A DNA stretch of 64,000 nt from Candidatus Coprenecus merdigallinarum (GCA_018712545.1 DVGV01000061.1:62001-126000); one strand, 5' to 3'; positions 1-8,860 are shown, counted from the stretch's first letter. Translations and numbers: made by a program. Notes: generated by a model not told the origin, from the sequence alone.

Positions 1-13
1 ACGTCTCATGCGG

Positions 14-904
14 TTATTCTTTAGGTGTTTCTGCTGCAGGGGCGGCCGCGGGGGCTGCTTCGGGTGTGGCGGGAGCGGCCGGCTTCGGAGGGAAGTTCAC
101 GGCGTGAATGGCTCCCGTGGGGCACTCGGCCACGCACTTACGGCAGAGCTTGCATTTGTTGAAATCGATGTAGGCCAGATTGTTCTCGACGGTGATGGCG
201 CCGAAGGGACAGGCCTTCTCACACTTGCGGCAGCCGATACATGCCGCCGAGCAGGCCCTGCGGGCCACGGCGCCCTTGTCCTGATTGATACAGGAGACAT
301 AGACACGGCGGTTCTTAGGGCCCTTGTTGCGGAGCTCGATGACACCTTTGGGGCAGGCCTTGACACAGGCGCCGCAGGCGGTACATTTCTCCTCATCGAC
401 CTCCGGGATTAAAGTTTCAGGATTGACCTTGATGGCTCCGAACTTACAGACTGCCTCACAGTCTCCGCATCCGAGACATCCGTAACGGCAGCCGGTGTCA
501 CCGCTGTACAGCGAGCTCATGATACGGCAGGATACCGACCCCTGGTACTCTGTGACGCGCGGTCTGTTGGCACAGGTGCCGTTGCACCTCACCACAGCGA
601 CCATGGGAGCCTTGTCCTCCACTGTCACACCTAGATGAGCGGCCACCTTCTGCATCACGGCATTGCCGCCTACAGGACAGAACTTGCCGTCCAGGGACCT
701 GGTCCTGACACAGGCCTCAGCAAAGGCACGGCAGCCGGCAAAACCGCAGCCACCGCAGTTGGCGCCGGGCATCGTAGCTTCCACTATATCGATGAGCGGA
801 TCCTCCTCAACCTTGAACTTCTTCGCGATGAAAAAAAGCACTACGGCGAGAAGCAATCCCAACACACTGAGAACGACTACAGTAAAAATAAATGTTGTAC
901 CCAT
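14..904 (-). CDS. rnfB: Rnf complex ferredoxin-type subunit RnfB
   Basis: RnfB is the electron-entry subunit of the membrane Rnf complex, which couples ferredoxin:NAD+ electron transfer to ion pumping. The 296-residue product has an N-terminal membrane helix (about 5-27), then a CxxCxxxxC cluster at 50-58 with a further Cys near 76, typical of the RnfB [4Fe-4S] domain. Four CxxCxxCxxxC ferredoxin motifs follow, starting near 143, 174, 222 and 251, more than the two of the E. coli protein. The tail after 270 is a Pro/Ala-rich low-complexity segment. It lies directly downstream of an RseC gene, and the rest of the rnf operon presumably continues beyond the left edge of the window. Identity is well supported; the ion pumped (Na+ or H+) cannot be read here. 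Confidence 0.95.
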   Translation of the reverse strand: MGTTFIFTVVVLSVLGLLLAVVLFFIAKKFKVEEDPLIDIVEATMPGANCGGCGFAGCRAFAEACVRTRSLDGKFCPVGGNAVMQKVAAHLGVTVEDKAPMVAVVRCNGTCANRPRVTEYQGSVSCRIMSSLYSGDTGCRYGCLGCGDCEAVCKFGAIKVNPETLIPEVDEEKCTACGACVKACPKGVIELRNKGPKNRRVYVSCINQDKGAVARRACSAACIGCRKCEKACPFGAITVENNLAYIDFNKCKLCRKCVAECPTGAIHAVNFPPKPAAPATPEAAPAAAPAAETPKE

Positions 905-936
905 CTGTTGTTAATCTGTTGTTAGGTTAATAGTAG

Positions 937-1368
937 TTATCTCTTCTCTATGGTAAAAACGAATCCACTGTTGAGCCTGTCCCTGAACTGAGCCAGCACC
1001 AGATAATACAGAGCCACGAATCCGAGAGCTCCCAGTCCCGTCACCAGCTCGTTTTCAAAAAACACGGGCAAAGTTAATAATAAAACCAATAGGATGAACA
1101 GAGGAATCAGATAAGCTATAAAAACCGCCTTGAACCCCTGGCCCTGGCGGATAATCACATTGACCTCATCGCCCGGACGTATAGAGCCGTCATCCGGACG
1201 GCGGACTGTGATGACGCGGGACTCGCCCGAAGACGCCCCGCACACCGCTCTGGCATGACAGGCCGCACAGGCTGTCTGTGCCTGTATCTCCACCTTGGTC
1301 TGGACTGAGGTTACTGACATCACAGTACCTGCATGTCTGATTACCGCATCCTGCTGCTGATGTTTCAT
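937..1368 (-). CDS. rseC: RseC/MucC-family SoxR-reducing system protein
   Basis: A 143-residue membrane protein of the RseC/MucC family. The N-terminal half holds a Cys-rich motif (CAACHARAVC, near residues 34-43), and two adjacent membrane helices follow at about 80-125. In enterobacteria RseC is linked to Rnf-dependent reduction of SoxR and to sigma-E control. In Bacteroidota the gene commonly precedes rnfB, as it does here with a 32-base gap, so a role in Rnf assembly or redox maintenance is the likelier reading. Its start codon overlaps the stop of the DUF3108 gene upstream by 4 bases, which suggests translational coupling. Confidence 0.85.
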   Translation of the reverse strand: MKHQQQDAVIRHAGTVMSVTSVQTKVEIQAQTACAACHARAVCGASSGESRVITVRRPDDGSIRPGDEVNVIIRQGQGFKAVFIAYLIPLFILLVLLLTLPVFFENELVTGLGALGFVALYYLVLAQFRDRLNSGFVFTIEKR

Positions 1369-2234
1369 TTCTTCTTATTTTTAACGACTTTACATTCCTC
1401 CAAAGGATATCTGAGCCCGTCCCAGCCGGACAGGCGGCCGAAGACAGACCCGACTATGACGGGCGACTCAAAGAGCAGCGGCACCCGGTTCATGTCGTCG
1501 GAGACCCAGATAAGCATCTCCTGTTCGCCCGTAAATACTTCCCCGGCAACTACTTTGGCTGCAAACTTCAGGGTACGGTATACACCAAGCCCCGGAATAC
1601 GCTTCTCCTCCCTGCCGATATACCGGAAATATATATCGAATATCTCCTCGTCGATGGCGAAGGATACCGGATTGTTGACTCCGGCCTCAAGGGCCTCCAG
1701 ATCCATATTGCGGGCATTGTAGAACAGAGTCAGGATATCGAAGGTACACTCATGCCCGGGCAGAAGCGTGTCTATCACCCCCTTGGACTTGACCACCTCG
1801 GCCTCTATGGCATGGGTACTGTCATTCCAGTTATAGAAGTTCTGAATCGTGTACTTGCCCTCATGTATGTCGCGGTGGAAGTAGACCGGCCGGACGCTGT
1901 CCTCGTAGAACTTCGACTCATACCTGTCGCGGACCTTGAAAAAGACATCCCAGAACTTGTAGGTCGACCCCACGGCTACCGGATGCAGCAGCCGGCGGCC
2001 GTTGCGCATGCCGCCGTCAAGCAGACTTACCTCGGCCGAGCCGACATCGGTCCGTATGCCCAGCCACTTGTAGTGGATGACGTAGGTCAGCCTCTCCCCC
2101 TGTCTGAAGGCATGCTCCTCCGCCAGAGCGGGGTGAATAGGGAAGCACTGCCCGGAGAGCTGCCTGGGGAAGACGCTCAGAAGCAGAGCCGTCAGCCCGG
2201 CCACGAGGACAATATGTCTAGAACGGCTGATCAA
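1365..2234 (-). CDS. DUF3108 domain protein, exported
   Basis: A 289-residue protein of the DUF3108 family, whose biochemical function is unknown. It starts with a hydrophobic export signal (about residues 7-28), followed by a beta-rich body typical of the family, including the early segment around GERLTYVIHYKWLGI. The start used is a TTG at 2232-2234 that overlaps the dnaB stop by 17 bases; no ATG is available near the N terminus, and a GTG about ten codons in is the alternative. It overlaps rseC at its 3' end by 4 bases, so dnaB, this gene and rseC appear to be co-transcribed. Predicted periplasmic location is an inference from the signal sequence. Confidence 0.75.
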   Translation of the reverse strand: MISRSRHIVLVAGLTALLLSVFPRQLSGQCFPIHPALAEEHAFRQGERLTYVIHYKWLGIRTDVGSAEVSLLDGGMRNGRRLLHPVAVGSTYKFWDVFFKVRDRYESKFYEDSVRPVYFHRDIHEGKYTIQNFYNWNDSTHAIEAEVVKSKGVIDTLLPGHECTFDILTLFYNARNMDLEALEAGVNNPVSFAIDEEIFDIYFRYIGREEKRIPGLGVYRTLKFAAKVVAGEVFTGEQEMLIWVSDDMNRVPLLFESPVIVGSVFGRLSGWDGLRYPLEECKVVKNKKK

Positions 2235-3693
2235 ATTCCGAATTGTTCATACTCGATTCGACTCCCTGATACTCTTCCACATCGTCCATAGACGGCATGA
2301 AGCCTCCGTCGTTGGCGTCCACGAAACGGGCCTCGTTCTTGCGGAAAATCATCGGCACGACATCCGTCGAGCCGTTACGGTGCTTGGCTATGATAATCTG
2401 TGCCTGGCCGGGCACAGCACCCTCCTCCTCCGTACCGTAGTAATCCGGACGGTGGATGAACATCACTATATCGGCGTCCTGCTCGATGGCTCCGGACTCA
2501 CGCAGGTCGCTCAGCTGAGGTATCTTGTTGCCGCCCCTCTTCTCCACATCACGGCTAAGCTGTGACAGAGCGATTACCGGGATTGACAGTTCCTTGGCTA
2601 TAGCCTTGAGCGAACGCGAGATATTTGACACCTCCTGTTCCCTCATACCCCTCAGCTCAGGAGGTCCCGTCATCAGCTGCAGATAGTCGATTATAATCAG
2701 CTTGACTCCTGCATTGCGCACCAGACGGCGGGCCTTGGAGCGCAGCTCGTAGACCGATATCGAAGGGGTGTCATCGATAAATAAAGGTGCTGAGGCCAAG
2801 TCCTTGATCCTCTCGTGCAGCTGCACCAGCTCGTAGTCCAGGAGCCGCTTTCCGCCACGGATTTTCTCCGAGGACAAGCCTGTTTCCGACACCAGAAGCC
2901 TCTTGACCAGCTGTTTGGAGGACATCTCCAGGGAGAAGAACGCGACGGGGATATGATGGTCCACGGCCATATTGCGGGCCATGGTAAGCACGAAAGCCGT
3001 CTTACCCATCGAGGGGCGGGCAGCTATGATCACCAGGTCGGATTCCTGCCATCCCAGGGTAACCTTGTCGATACCGGTAAATCCCGAAGGCACGCCGCTC
3101 AGTCCGTCAGTCCGGTCCTGGTTGGCCTCTATCTCTGCTACGGCATCCTTCAGCACGTCCTGAACGGGCAGGGTCTCCCGCTTCATATTCCGCTCGGCCA
3201 GCTCGAAGAGTTTCTGCTGGGCGTTGTTGAGCAGGTCGTCGACAGGTATGCTGTCATCGAAAGAATCGCGCTGCATCTCGGCGGAGATAGTGATAAGCTC
3301 CCTCTGGATGTTTTTCTGGAGCAGTATCTTGACGTGATAATCCACGTGAGCCGCGGCCCCCACCTTGGAGGACAGAAGACTCAGATAGTAGGGTCCTCCT
3401 ATCTCTTCCAGGGATCCGTCCCGCTTGAGAGCCTCCGCTACAGTATAGATGTCCACCGGCTCATGATCCTTCGAAAGGGCCAATATGGCCGAAAATATCC
3501 TGCGGTGAGACTCCTTGTAGAAACAGCCTGCCGTCAGGGACTCCAGCACGTCCGGTACGCAGTTCGGCTCTATCATCATCGCGCCCAGCACGGCTTCCTC
3601 CACGTCCACAGCCTGCGGGGGAACCTTGCCAGCCTCAAGCCCGAGTGCGTCCAGAGACACTTCCTTATTTTTGTTTCTTACCGTTTTTGCCAT
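2218..3693 (-). CDS. dnaB: Replicative DNA helicase DnaB
   Basis: Hexameric 5'-3' helicase that unwinds DNA at the replication fork and recruits primase. The 491-residue product has the N-terminal DnaB domain (about 28-130) and a RecA-like C-terminal domain with Walker A (ARPSMGKTAF, near 230), the Walker B stretch (LIIIDYLQLM, near 334) and the H4 motif region with LSQLSRDVE. The length is normal for the family and no intein interrupts it. It follows an aminotransferase gene with only 3 bases between them and overlaps the DUF3108 gene downstream. The acidic, poorly conserved C-terminal tail is ordinary for Bacteroidota DnaB. Confidence 0.97.
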   Translation of the reverse strand: MAKTVRNKNKEVSLDALGLEAGKVPPQAVDVEEAVLGAMMIEPNCVPDVLESLTAGCFYKESHRRIFSAILALSKDHEPVDIYTVAEALKRDGSLEEIGGPYYLSLLSSKVGAAAHVDYHVKILLQKNIQRELITISAEMQRDSFDDSIPVDDLLNNAQQKLFELAERNMKRETLPVQDVLKDAVAEIEANQDRTDGLSGVPSGFTGIDKVTLGWQESDLVIIAARPSMGKTAFVLTMARNMAVDHHIPVAFFSLEMSSKQLVKRLLVSETGLSSEKIRGGKRLLDYELVQLHERIKDLASAPLFIDDTPSISVYELRSKARRLVRNAGVKLIIIDYLQLMTGPPELRGMREQEVSNISRSLKAIAKELSIPVIALSQLSRDVEKRGGNKIPQLSDLRESGAIEQDADIVMFIHRPDYYGTEEEGAVPGQAQIIIAKHRNGSTDVVPMIFRKNEARFVDANDGGFMPSMDDVEEYQGVESSMNNSEFDQPF

Positions 3694-3696
3694 AGC

Positions 3697-4875
3697 TTAC
3701 AGTCTGTTCAATGCCCTGATAACAATATCCAGCAGCAGTTCCACCTCGTCATCGCTTATACACAGAGGCGGGGCAATCCGGAATGCTGTCGGGCAGTATA
3801 GAAAATAGTCGCTCACCGCGCCCTCCTCCAGGAGCAGCGGCAACATCCTGCCGGCAGCATCCGCGCTTGCGAGATCCACCGCCAGCAGCAGGCCGGCGCG
3901 GCGCACCTCCATGACTGCAGGATGCTGCTCCAGGGCCTCCTGGATACGGCGGCCCTTGCTCTCGGCCTCCCCGACCCACGGTTCGCCGAGCAGCAGCCGG
4001 AGCGAGGCAAGAGCCGCGGCACAGCATACGGGGTGTCCGCCGAAAGTGGTGATATGCCCCAGCACAGGGTCATGGGTAAACGCGTCCACTCTCTCCTTGG
4101 ACGACACCACTCCGCCCAGGGGCATCCCTCCACCCAGCGCCTTGGCCAGCACCAGAATGTCGGGGACTACACCGAATTTCTCGAAAGCGAACATTCTTCC
4201 GGTCCGGCCGAACCCGGTCTGGACCTCGTCGAAAACAAGCATTGCTCCCGTCCTGTCGCATCTGTCCCTCAGGGCCTGGAGAAATCCAGGTGCTGGAAGT
4301 CTCACCCCGGCCTCGCCCTGCACCGGCTCCACGATGACGCAGGCCGTCTCCGCCGTAATGCGCGCGAGGTCCTCCATACGGTTGAATCGCAGACGGTCCA
4401 CCTCAGGCAGCAGAGGACGGAAAGCATCCTGCCGCACAGTATCGCTCATCAGGCTCATCGATGCATGTGAAGATCCGTGGTAACAGTCTATGAACGAGGC
4501 CATGCGGCGGCGACCGGTCAGACGCTTGGCCAGCTTGAGAGCGGCATCGACAGCTTCCGATCCGGAATTGACATAATAAATACAGTCAAGCGAAGGAGGA
4601 AGGACAGAGGTAAGCAGCGAGGCGTGCAGCACCTGCGGGGCCTCTATCATCTCCCCGTAGACCATCAGGTGAAAATAGTCCTCCGCCTGACGGCGCACTG
4701 CCTCTACCACCTCCGGACGGCCGTGACCAACATTGCTGACACAGACTCCGGAGACCATGTCCAGGTACCTGCGCTCACCGCTGTAGAGAAAAACACCATC
4801 CGCTCTGTCTACCTCGATGGCCAGGGGGGATGGTGATGTCTGTCCTACGTGCCTGAAAAAGGTGCGTCCGATCAT
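3697..4875 (-). CDS. Class III PLP-dependent aminotransferase (ArgD-like)
   Basis: A 392-residue fold-type I aminotransferase of class III, the family of acetylornithine, ornithine and 4-aminobutyrate aminotransferases. Visible family marks are the GSEAVDAALKLA segment (PLP phosphate binding), the CYHGSSHAS loop, the LVFDEVQTGFGRTG motif with the cofactor-contacting Asp, and the LAKALGGGMPLGG motif carrying the Schiff-base lysine. The sequence alone does not settle the substrate. Its neighbours (dnaB and a zinc-ribbon protein) give no pathway context and no arginine genes are nearby. Acetylornithine aminotransferase is one possibility, but an omega-amino-acid substrate is equally open. Confidence 0.85.
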   Translation of the reverse strand: MIGRTFFRHVGQTSPSPLAIEVDRADGVFLYSGERRYLDMVSGVCVSNVGHGRPEVVEAVRRQAEDYFHLMVYGEMIEAPQVLHASLLTSVLPPSLDCIYYVNSGSEAVDAALKLAKRLTGRRRMASFIDCYHGSSHASMSLMSDTVRQDAFRPLLPEVDRLRFNRMEDLARITAETACVIVEPVQGEAGVRLPAPGFLQALRDRCDRTGAMLVFDEVQTGFGRTGRMFAFEKFGVVPDILVLAKALGGGMPLGGVVSSKERVDAFTHDPVLGHITTFGGHPVCCAAALASLRLLLGEPWVGEAESKGRRIQEALEQHPAVMEVRRAGLLLAVDLASADAAGRMLPLLLEEGAVSDYFLYCPTAFRIAPPLCISDDEVELLLDIVIRALNRL

Positions 4876-4878
4876 AGC

Positions 4879-5706
4879 CTAATCCTTCGTTTCCTCTTCG
4901 AAATCAGGACTGACCAGGATACGGCCGCAGTACTCGCAGACGATGATTTTCTTGTTCTGGGCTATATCAAGCTGCCTCTGGGGCGGTATCTTGTTGAAGC
5001 ATCCGCCGCAGGCATCCCTCTTGACGGTCACCACAGCGAGTCCGTTGTGGGCATTGGCCCTCACTTTCTCATAAGCGGCGAGGGTTCTCGCATCGATAGA
5101 GCTCTTGAGCTCGGCGATCTCCTTCCTGAGGTTCTCCTCCTCCTTGGCGGTCTCCTCGGTGATGGAGCCGCACTCTTTTTTCTTCTCCTCCAGATCGGCT
5201 TCCTTCTGCGTGATGGAGTTCTGCGTAGCCGACACCGCGGCCTTGAGTTCGGAGATGCGGGCGGTCTTCTCGCCTATGCGCTTGTTGGCCAGCTCAAGCT
5301 CCAGCTGCTGATACTCCACTTCGCGGGAGATGGAGACATACTCCCTGTTGTTCTTCACATTGGCCTGCTGCTCCTGATACTTGGCGATGGCGGCCTTGCT
5401 GTTCTCAGCCTCAATCTTTTTCTGAGCCACGAACTTCTCAGCATCGGCAATCTCCTCACGGAGCTTGCCTACACGGGTCTTGAGTCCCTCTATCTCGTCC
5501 TCGAGGTCGCTGATCTCATCGGGCAGCTCTCCGAGCAGCATATGGATCTCATCTATCTTGGAGTCCTTCTGCTGGATCAGGTACAGGGTGTGGAGCTTGT
5601 GCTCCATGCCGGCATCGGTGTCATTGATGCTCCTGGAGAGGGAAACGAACGTCTCGCGGTGGTCGATAGGGGTGTCTATCAAATTCTTCTGTTTAGTTGT
5701 AGCCAT
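4879..5706 (-). CDS. Coiled-coil protein with C4-type zinc ribbon (CdsZ-like)
   Basis: A 275-residue protein consisting mainly of a long antiparallel coiled coil (about residues 40-215, rich in E, K, A and L) and ending in a C4 zinc ribbon formed by two Cys-x-x-Cys pairs (ACGGC near 235 and CEYC near 258). This is the architecture of the widespread zinc-ribbon family related to CdsZ and HP0958. The best-known members act as chaperone-like or RNA-interacting factors, but no single function is established for the Bacteroidota form. An internal methionine near residue 34 (MEHKLHTLY) is an alternative start. It lies 4 bases from the aminotransferase gene and 5 bases from nif3. Confidence 0.75.
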   Translation of the reverse strand: MATTKQKNLIDTPIDHRETFVSLSRSINDTDAGMEHKLHTLYLIQQKDSKIDEIHMLLGELPDEISDLEDEIEGLKTRVGKLREEIADAEKFVAQKKIEAENSKAAIAKYQEQQANVKNNREYVSISREVEYQQLELELANKRIGEKTARISELKAAVSATQNSITQKEADLEEKKKECGSITEETAKEEENLRKEIAELKSSIDARTLAAYEKVRANAHNGLAVVTVKRDACGGCFNKIPPQRQLDIAQNKKIIVCEYCGRILVSPDFEEETKD

Positions 5707-5711
5707 ATCTC

Positions 5712-6488
5712 TTAAAAATAATATACTGGATTAACTGTACTGTTCCGGGCAATATGGACGGCAAAGTTAGGAATTTTTTTGCGAACGGTATCACATATAA
5801 CGCCGATTATCTCCGCCTCACTCTCAAAATGCCCTATATCCGCTATCATCATCCCGTCAGGAGCATAGAAATCGTGATAAGAAATATCTCCCGACACATA
5901 GACATCGGCTCCGGCAGCGCCGGCCCGGCCTATGAGCGAACGGCCGGCACCTCCGCAGAGGGCTACCGTACGCAGAAATGCGGCAGGCAGCTTCGAGTGA
6001 CGTACCGTACTCAGGCGGAGCGAGTCCTTAAGATGCTGCAGGAAAACCGCAGGTGACATGGGAGCCGGCAGCTCACCGATTATCCCCAAGCCATTACCGT
6101 CAGCATCGGCATCCAGCACCCTGACATTCACCAGACCTATGCGGGAGGCAGTCGTACCGCTCACACCTCCGGGGACCTTGTCCATATTGGTATGGCAGGC
6201 GTAAACGGTAATACCGTTCCGGATGGCCGATATGACGGTCCTGCCGGTAAGAGTAGCCTCCGATATTTTCTTGATTCCACCGAAAATCAGGGGATGATGG
6301 GTTATCACCATATCCGCCCCGAGCGAGACCGCCTCGTCAATGAGCTCCGGGGTGCAGTCAAATCCCACCACTGCAGCATGGACCTCCGAATCCCCGTTTC
6401 CTATGCAGAATCCGCTGTTGTCCCAGCTCTCCTGCAGAGCCAGGGGCGCCATCTCCTCGATGACAGCCGCTATCGCCGCCGCCTTCAT
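5712..6488 (-). CDS. Nif3-like dinuclear metal-centre protein
   Basis: A 258-residue Nif3/YbgI-family protein. These form hexameric rings with a dinuclear metal centre, and some act in GTP cyclohydrolase I-like chemistry, although the physiological role is generally unresolved. The family metal-binding motifs are present: the THHPLIF histidine pair near residue 61 and the C-terminal GHFESE motif near 225. Many Bacteroidota homologues are about 365 residues because of an inserted PII-like domain; this one is the short form without it. Its start overlaps the stop of the merR gene upstream, and the zinc-ribbon gene follows within 5 bases. In many genomes the same zinc-ribbon/Nif3 pair occurs, which supports a shared function. 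Confidence 0.88.
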   Translation of the reverse strand: MKAAAIAAVIEEMAPLALQESWDNSGFCIGNGDSEVHAAVVGFDCTPELIDEAVSLGADMVITHHPLIFGGIKKISEATLTGRTVISAIRNGITVYACHTNMDKVPGGVSGTTASRIGLVNVRVLDADADGNGLGIIGELPAPMSPAVFLQHLKDSLRLSTVRHSKLPAAFLRTVALCGGAGRSLIGRAGAAGADVYVSGDISYHDFYAPDGMMIADIGHFESEAEIIGVICDTVRKKIPNFAVHIARNSTVNPVYYF

Positions 6489-6829
6489 CAGCCGAGGGAT
6501 TTTGAGATTTCCAGAAGAGACTCCCTGATACCGCGCAGACGCCCGACCACTTCGGTACGGGCATCCAGTCCCTCCCTATTGTACTTCATGCGTGCGGCAG
6601 CCCCGTCTAGGGTCATTTTCAAGTCCTTGACCAGGTGGTGGATAATCTTTAGATTCTCCACGTCGGCCGGGGTAAACCTGCGGTTGCCCTTGCGGTTGCG
6701 CTCCGGCTTCACGAAATCCGAGAATGTGTCCGACCAGAAACGGACGAGCGAGGTGCTCTCTCCCAGTATTTCGGCCACCTCGCCGATGCTGTAGTACAGC
6801 TTCTCCGGTTTGTATTCCTTGTACGGCAT
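6488..6829 (-). CDS. MerR-family transcriptional regulator
   Basis: A 113-residue MerR-type DNA-binding protein. The N-terminal winged helix-turn-helix is visible at about residues 13-80 (YYSIGEVAEILGESTSLVRFW, then the GNRRFTPADVENL wing), followed by a short dimerisation helix. There is no C-terminal effector domain and no cysteine set for metal sensing. Such short MerR proteins next to M23 peptidase genes are common in Bacteroidota. It lies 12 bases from the M23 gene upstream and overlaps nif3 by one base. Its targets cannot be read from the sequence. Confidence 0.85.
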   Translation of the reverse strand: MPYKEYKPEKLYYSIGEVAEILGESTSLVRFWSDTFSDFVKPERNRKGNRRFTPADVENLKIIHHLVKDLKMTLDGAAARMKYNREGLDARTEVVGRLRGIRESLLEISKSLG

Positions 6830-6841
6830 GGTATTTTGGTA

Positions 6842-7798
6842 TTAATCAAGTGATTGTCCTGTATTGACCGCATAGACCAGCAGCTCCCCGTAGCTTCCGC
6901 TGTCCAGATCCCCGCTGAAATAGTTGAGCGGGTCAAGCTGCTTTCCGTCCAGAAGTACCTCATAGTGCAGATGAGGAGCGAAAGAAGTGCCGCTGTTGCC
7001 GGTACGCCCGATGATGTCTCCGCGTCTGACGGCCTGGCCCCTGCGGACCAGAAGGTCGGAGAGATGGGCATAGACCGTCTCGTAACCGTTACCGTGGTCT
7101 ATGACTATGCGGGTACCCTGCAGTTTCATCGCCCTCTCCACAGACTTCACAGTACCGTCCGCCGTGGTCCTCACCTCGACCCCCACCGGAGCCACCAGAT
7201 CCAGCCCGCCGTGATAGATCATCTCCTTATAGAATGGATGCATCTTGCGGCCTACCGACGCGCCTACATTGCCGAGAGGAAAATCAGCAATCGGGAGTAT
7301 CGAAGGGATATGTGCCAGAGAATCCGGTCCTGCACCATCCAACATACTGTTTATCTGAGCGATAAGACGGTCGCAGTAATCGTATTCGCGGTCCAGGCGG
7401 GCGATGCTGCGGGCCATCTTTCCAGTCATCTCCCGTCCGTAGGACAGGCCGGAGACCTCCGTCACGGAGGATGAGTCGGCGAATGAAAAATCAGGAAAAT
7501 CAGTATTGAACAGCTGCCGGTAGATGTCCTCGTCCTTGCGGCCCAGCTCCTCAACAGCCTCCTCCAGCAGTCTCGTCTGACTTTCCAGCTCCGCGTACTG
7601 GTCCTCGATGAGACGGTTCTCGGAAATCATCCGCTTTTCCTCGTCAGAGGAGAACACCAGGGTGAACACGACAAAATACACCCCCACGAGGGCAAGGGTT
7701 ATGCCGGCAAACTTGAGGGCCCGCAGCAGATGGTAGCGCGCGGACCGTTTCGCCTCGACGTAATCCAGCAGGTCCCTATCGTATTTCAGCTTGCCCAT
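6842..7798 (-). CDS. Membrane-anchored M23 (LytM) peptidase, second of a tandem pair
   Basis: A 318-residue M23-family protein. It has a cytoplasmic N terminus, one membrane helix (about 29-51), a coiled-coil linker (about 53-95, rich in E and L) and a C-terminal LytM domain from about 185 to 295. The zinc-site residues are present: the HGGLD motif for the first His and Asp, and HLHYEV for the HxH pair, so it may be catalytically active rather than a degenerate activator. M23 enzymes cut peptidoglycan cross-links, or activate amidases as EnvC and NlpD do; the coiled-coil plus LytM layout recalls EnvC. It follows a paralogous M23 gene with a 4-base gap. Confidence 0.88.
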   Translation of the reverse strand: MGKLKYDRDLLDYVEAKRSARYHLLRALKFAGITLALVGVYFVVFTLVFSSDEEKRMISENRLIEDQYAELESQTRLLEEAVEELGRKDEDIYRQLFNTDFPDFSFADSSSVTEVSGLSYGREMTGKMARSIARLDREYDYCDRLIAQINSMLDGAGPDSLAHIPSILPIADFPLGNVGASVGRKMHPFYKEMIYHGGLDLVAPVGVEVRTTADGTVKSVERAMKLQGTRIVIDHGNGYETVYAHLSDLLVRRGQAVRRGDIIGRTGNSGTSFAPHLHYEVLLDGKQLDPLNYFSGDLDSGSYGELLVYAVNTGQSLD

Positions 7799-7802
7799 GG
7801 CA

Positions 7803-8798
7803 TCAGCTCAGAGGCTTCTCGTTGGAGGAGTTGATGATGGCGGCATAATCCTCGGGAAGGATATCCTTGTTGTAGTAGTTTACGGGGTTGACATGATGTC
7901 CCATGTAGATCACCTCGTAGTGCAGATGCGTACCGGTGGAACGGCCGGTGTTGCCCATCTCCGCAATCTGCTGGCCGCGCTGCAGCTTCTGTCCCTTGAT
8001 GACGGAGGCACTCCGAAGATGAGCGTAGCGGGTCTTATAGCCGAAACCGTGATCCACCAGGACATAGCGTCCATAGCCTCCTGCATCGTAACCCACTTCC
8101 TCCACGACTCCGTTGCCTGTCACATATATCGGTTCGCCCTGCTGTCCGGACTTTGGCGAGAGGTCCACCCCAAGATGACGTCCGTATCGGTCCTTGAGCA
8201 CCGGATCCACACGGGTGCCGAAACCGGAGGCCTGACGGACATGGGCATAGTTGACAGGAGGAATGGTCGGCGCGCACAGAGCCATCTCGGCTGCCCTTTC
8301 TGACAGGAGCATCACCTGGTCAAAAGACCTGGACTGCACATATGCCTTCTTCAACAGCATGTCCGACAGCATGACGGCAGATGTCAGCACGCCGCTGGCG
8401 TCCCTTTCACGGATATTGGAATAGCGGTCCACACCGCCATATCCCGCATTACGTATATCGCCCGGTATCTTCTCCATGCCGAACACCGAGCGGTAGAGGG
8501 TATTGTCCCTGCGCTCCATATCCTCAAGTGCGGCGGAAGCCGACTCCAGACGTCTCTGGACCATATCCAGTTTGGAGTGCCACTCGCGGGAGTCCCTCTC
8601 CACAAGCAGCCGCTTCGGAGTCCTGACACGGAACACGTCTGTAATGAGGAACAGCGCCAGGACGAAGACAGTGACGCTGGAGACGATATAGGCTGCGGCC
8701 GCTTTCAACGACCTTTTAAATACGGACGGCTGTTCAACCACGTCGTAATCAAGGGTCTCGCGGTTGAGTATATATTCTTTATCGGATTTTTTTCGCAT
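7803..8798 (-). CDS. Membrane-anchored M23 (LytM) peptidase, first of a tandem pair
   Basis: A 331-residue M23 protein with the same plan as its downstream neighbour: an N-terminal membrane helix (about 30-55), a coiled coil (about 60-100) and a LytM domain from about 200 to 300. The metal-site motifs HLGVD and GTHLHYEV are intact. The start chosen is the ATG at 8796-8798, which is preceded by a GGGGAG purine tract. A further in-frame ATG 54 bases upstream was rejected because it lies within the promoter region. A TATTTTTG -7 box at 8824-8831 places it as the first gene of the leftward operon that reaches rnfB. Function: cell-wall hydrolysis or amidase activation, probably during division (inference). 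Confidence 0.87.
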   Translation of the reverse strand: MRKKSDKEYILNRETLDYDVVEQPSVFKRSLKAAAAYIVSSVTVFVLALFLITDVFRVRTPKRLLVERDSREWHSKLDMVQRRLESASAALEDMERRDNTLYRSVFGMEKIPGDIRNAGYGGVDRYSNIRERDASGVLTSAVMLSDMLLKKAYVQSRSFDQVMLLSERAAEMALCAPTIPPVNYAHVRQASGFGTRVDPVLKDRYGRHLGVDLSPKSGQQGEPIYVTGNGVVEEVGYDAGGYGRYVLVDHGFGYKTRYAHLRSASVIKGQKLQRGQQIAEMGNTGRSTGTHLHYEVIYMGHHVNPVNYYNKDILPEDYAAIINSSNEKPLS

Positions 8799-8823
8799 AA
8801 ATAACTTCTCCCCAAATAACGTG

Positions 8824-8853
8824 CAAAAATATAAAAAATCCCTATTTGTCAAG
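8824..8853 (-). promoter_or_regulatory. Bacteroidota-type promoter for the M23/dnaB operon
   Basis: On the minus strand TATTTTTG at 8831-8824 matches the TAnnTTTG -7 consensus. A CTTG at 8853-8850, 18 bases upstream, is a 3-of-4 match to the -33 TTTG. The expected start of transcription is about 15-20 bases before the M23 ATG at 8798. Confidence 0.55.
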
Positions 8854-8860
8854 ATATTTT

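Noticed and set aside
2815..3801. A 328-codon plus-strand open frame over dnaB
   Set aside because: Antisense to dnaB, with no recognisable domain and no promoter.
4849..5715. A 288-codon plus-strand open frame over the zinc-ribbon gene
   Set aside because: Shadow of the coiled-coil coding sequence on the other strand; repeated Leu-rich pattern without family features.
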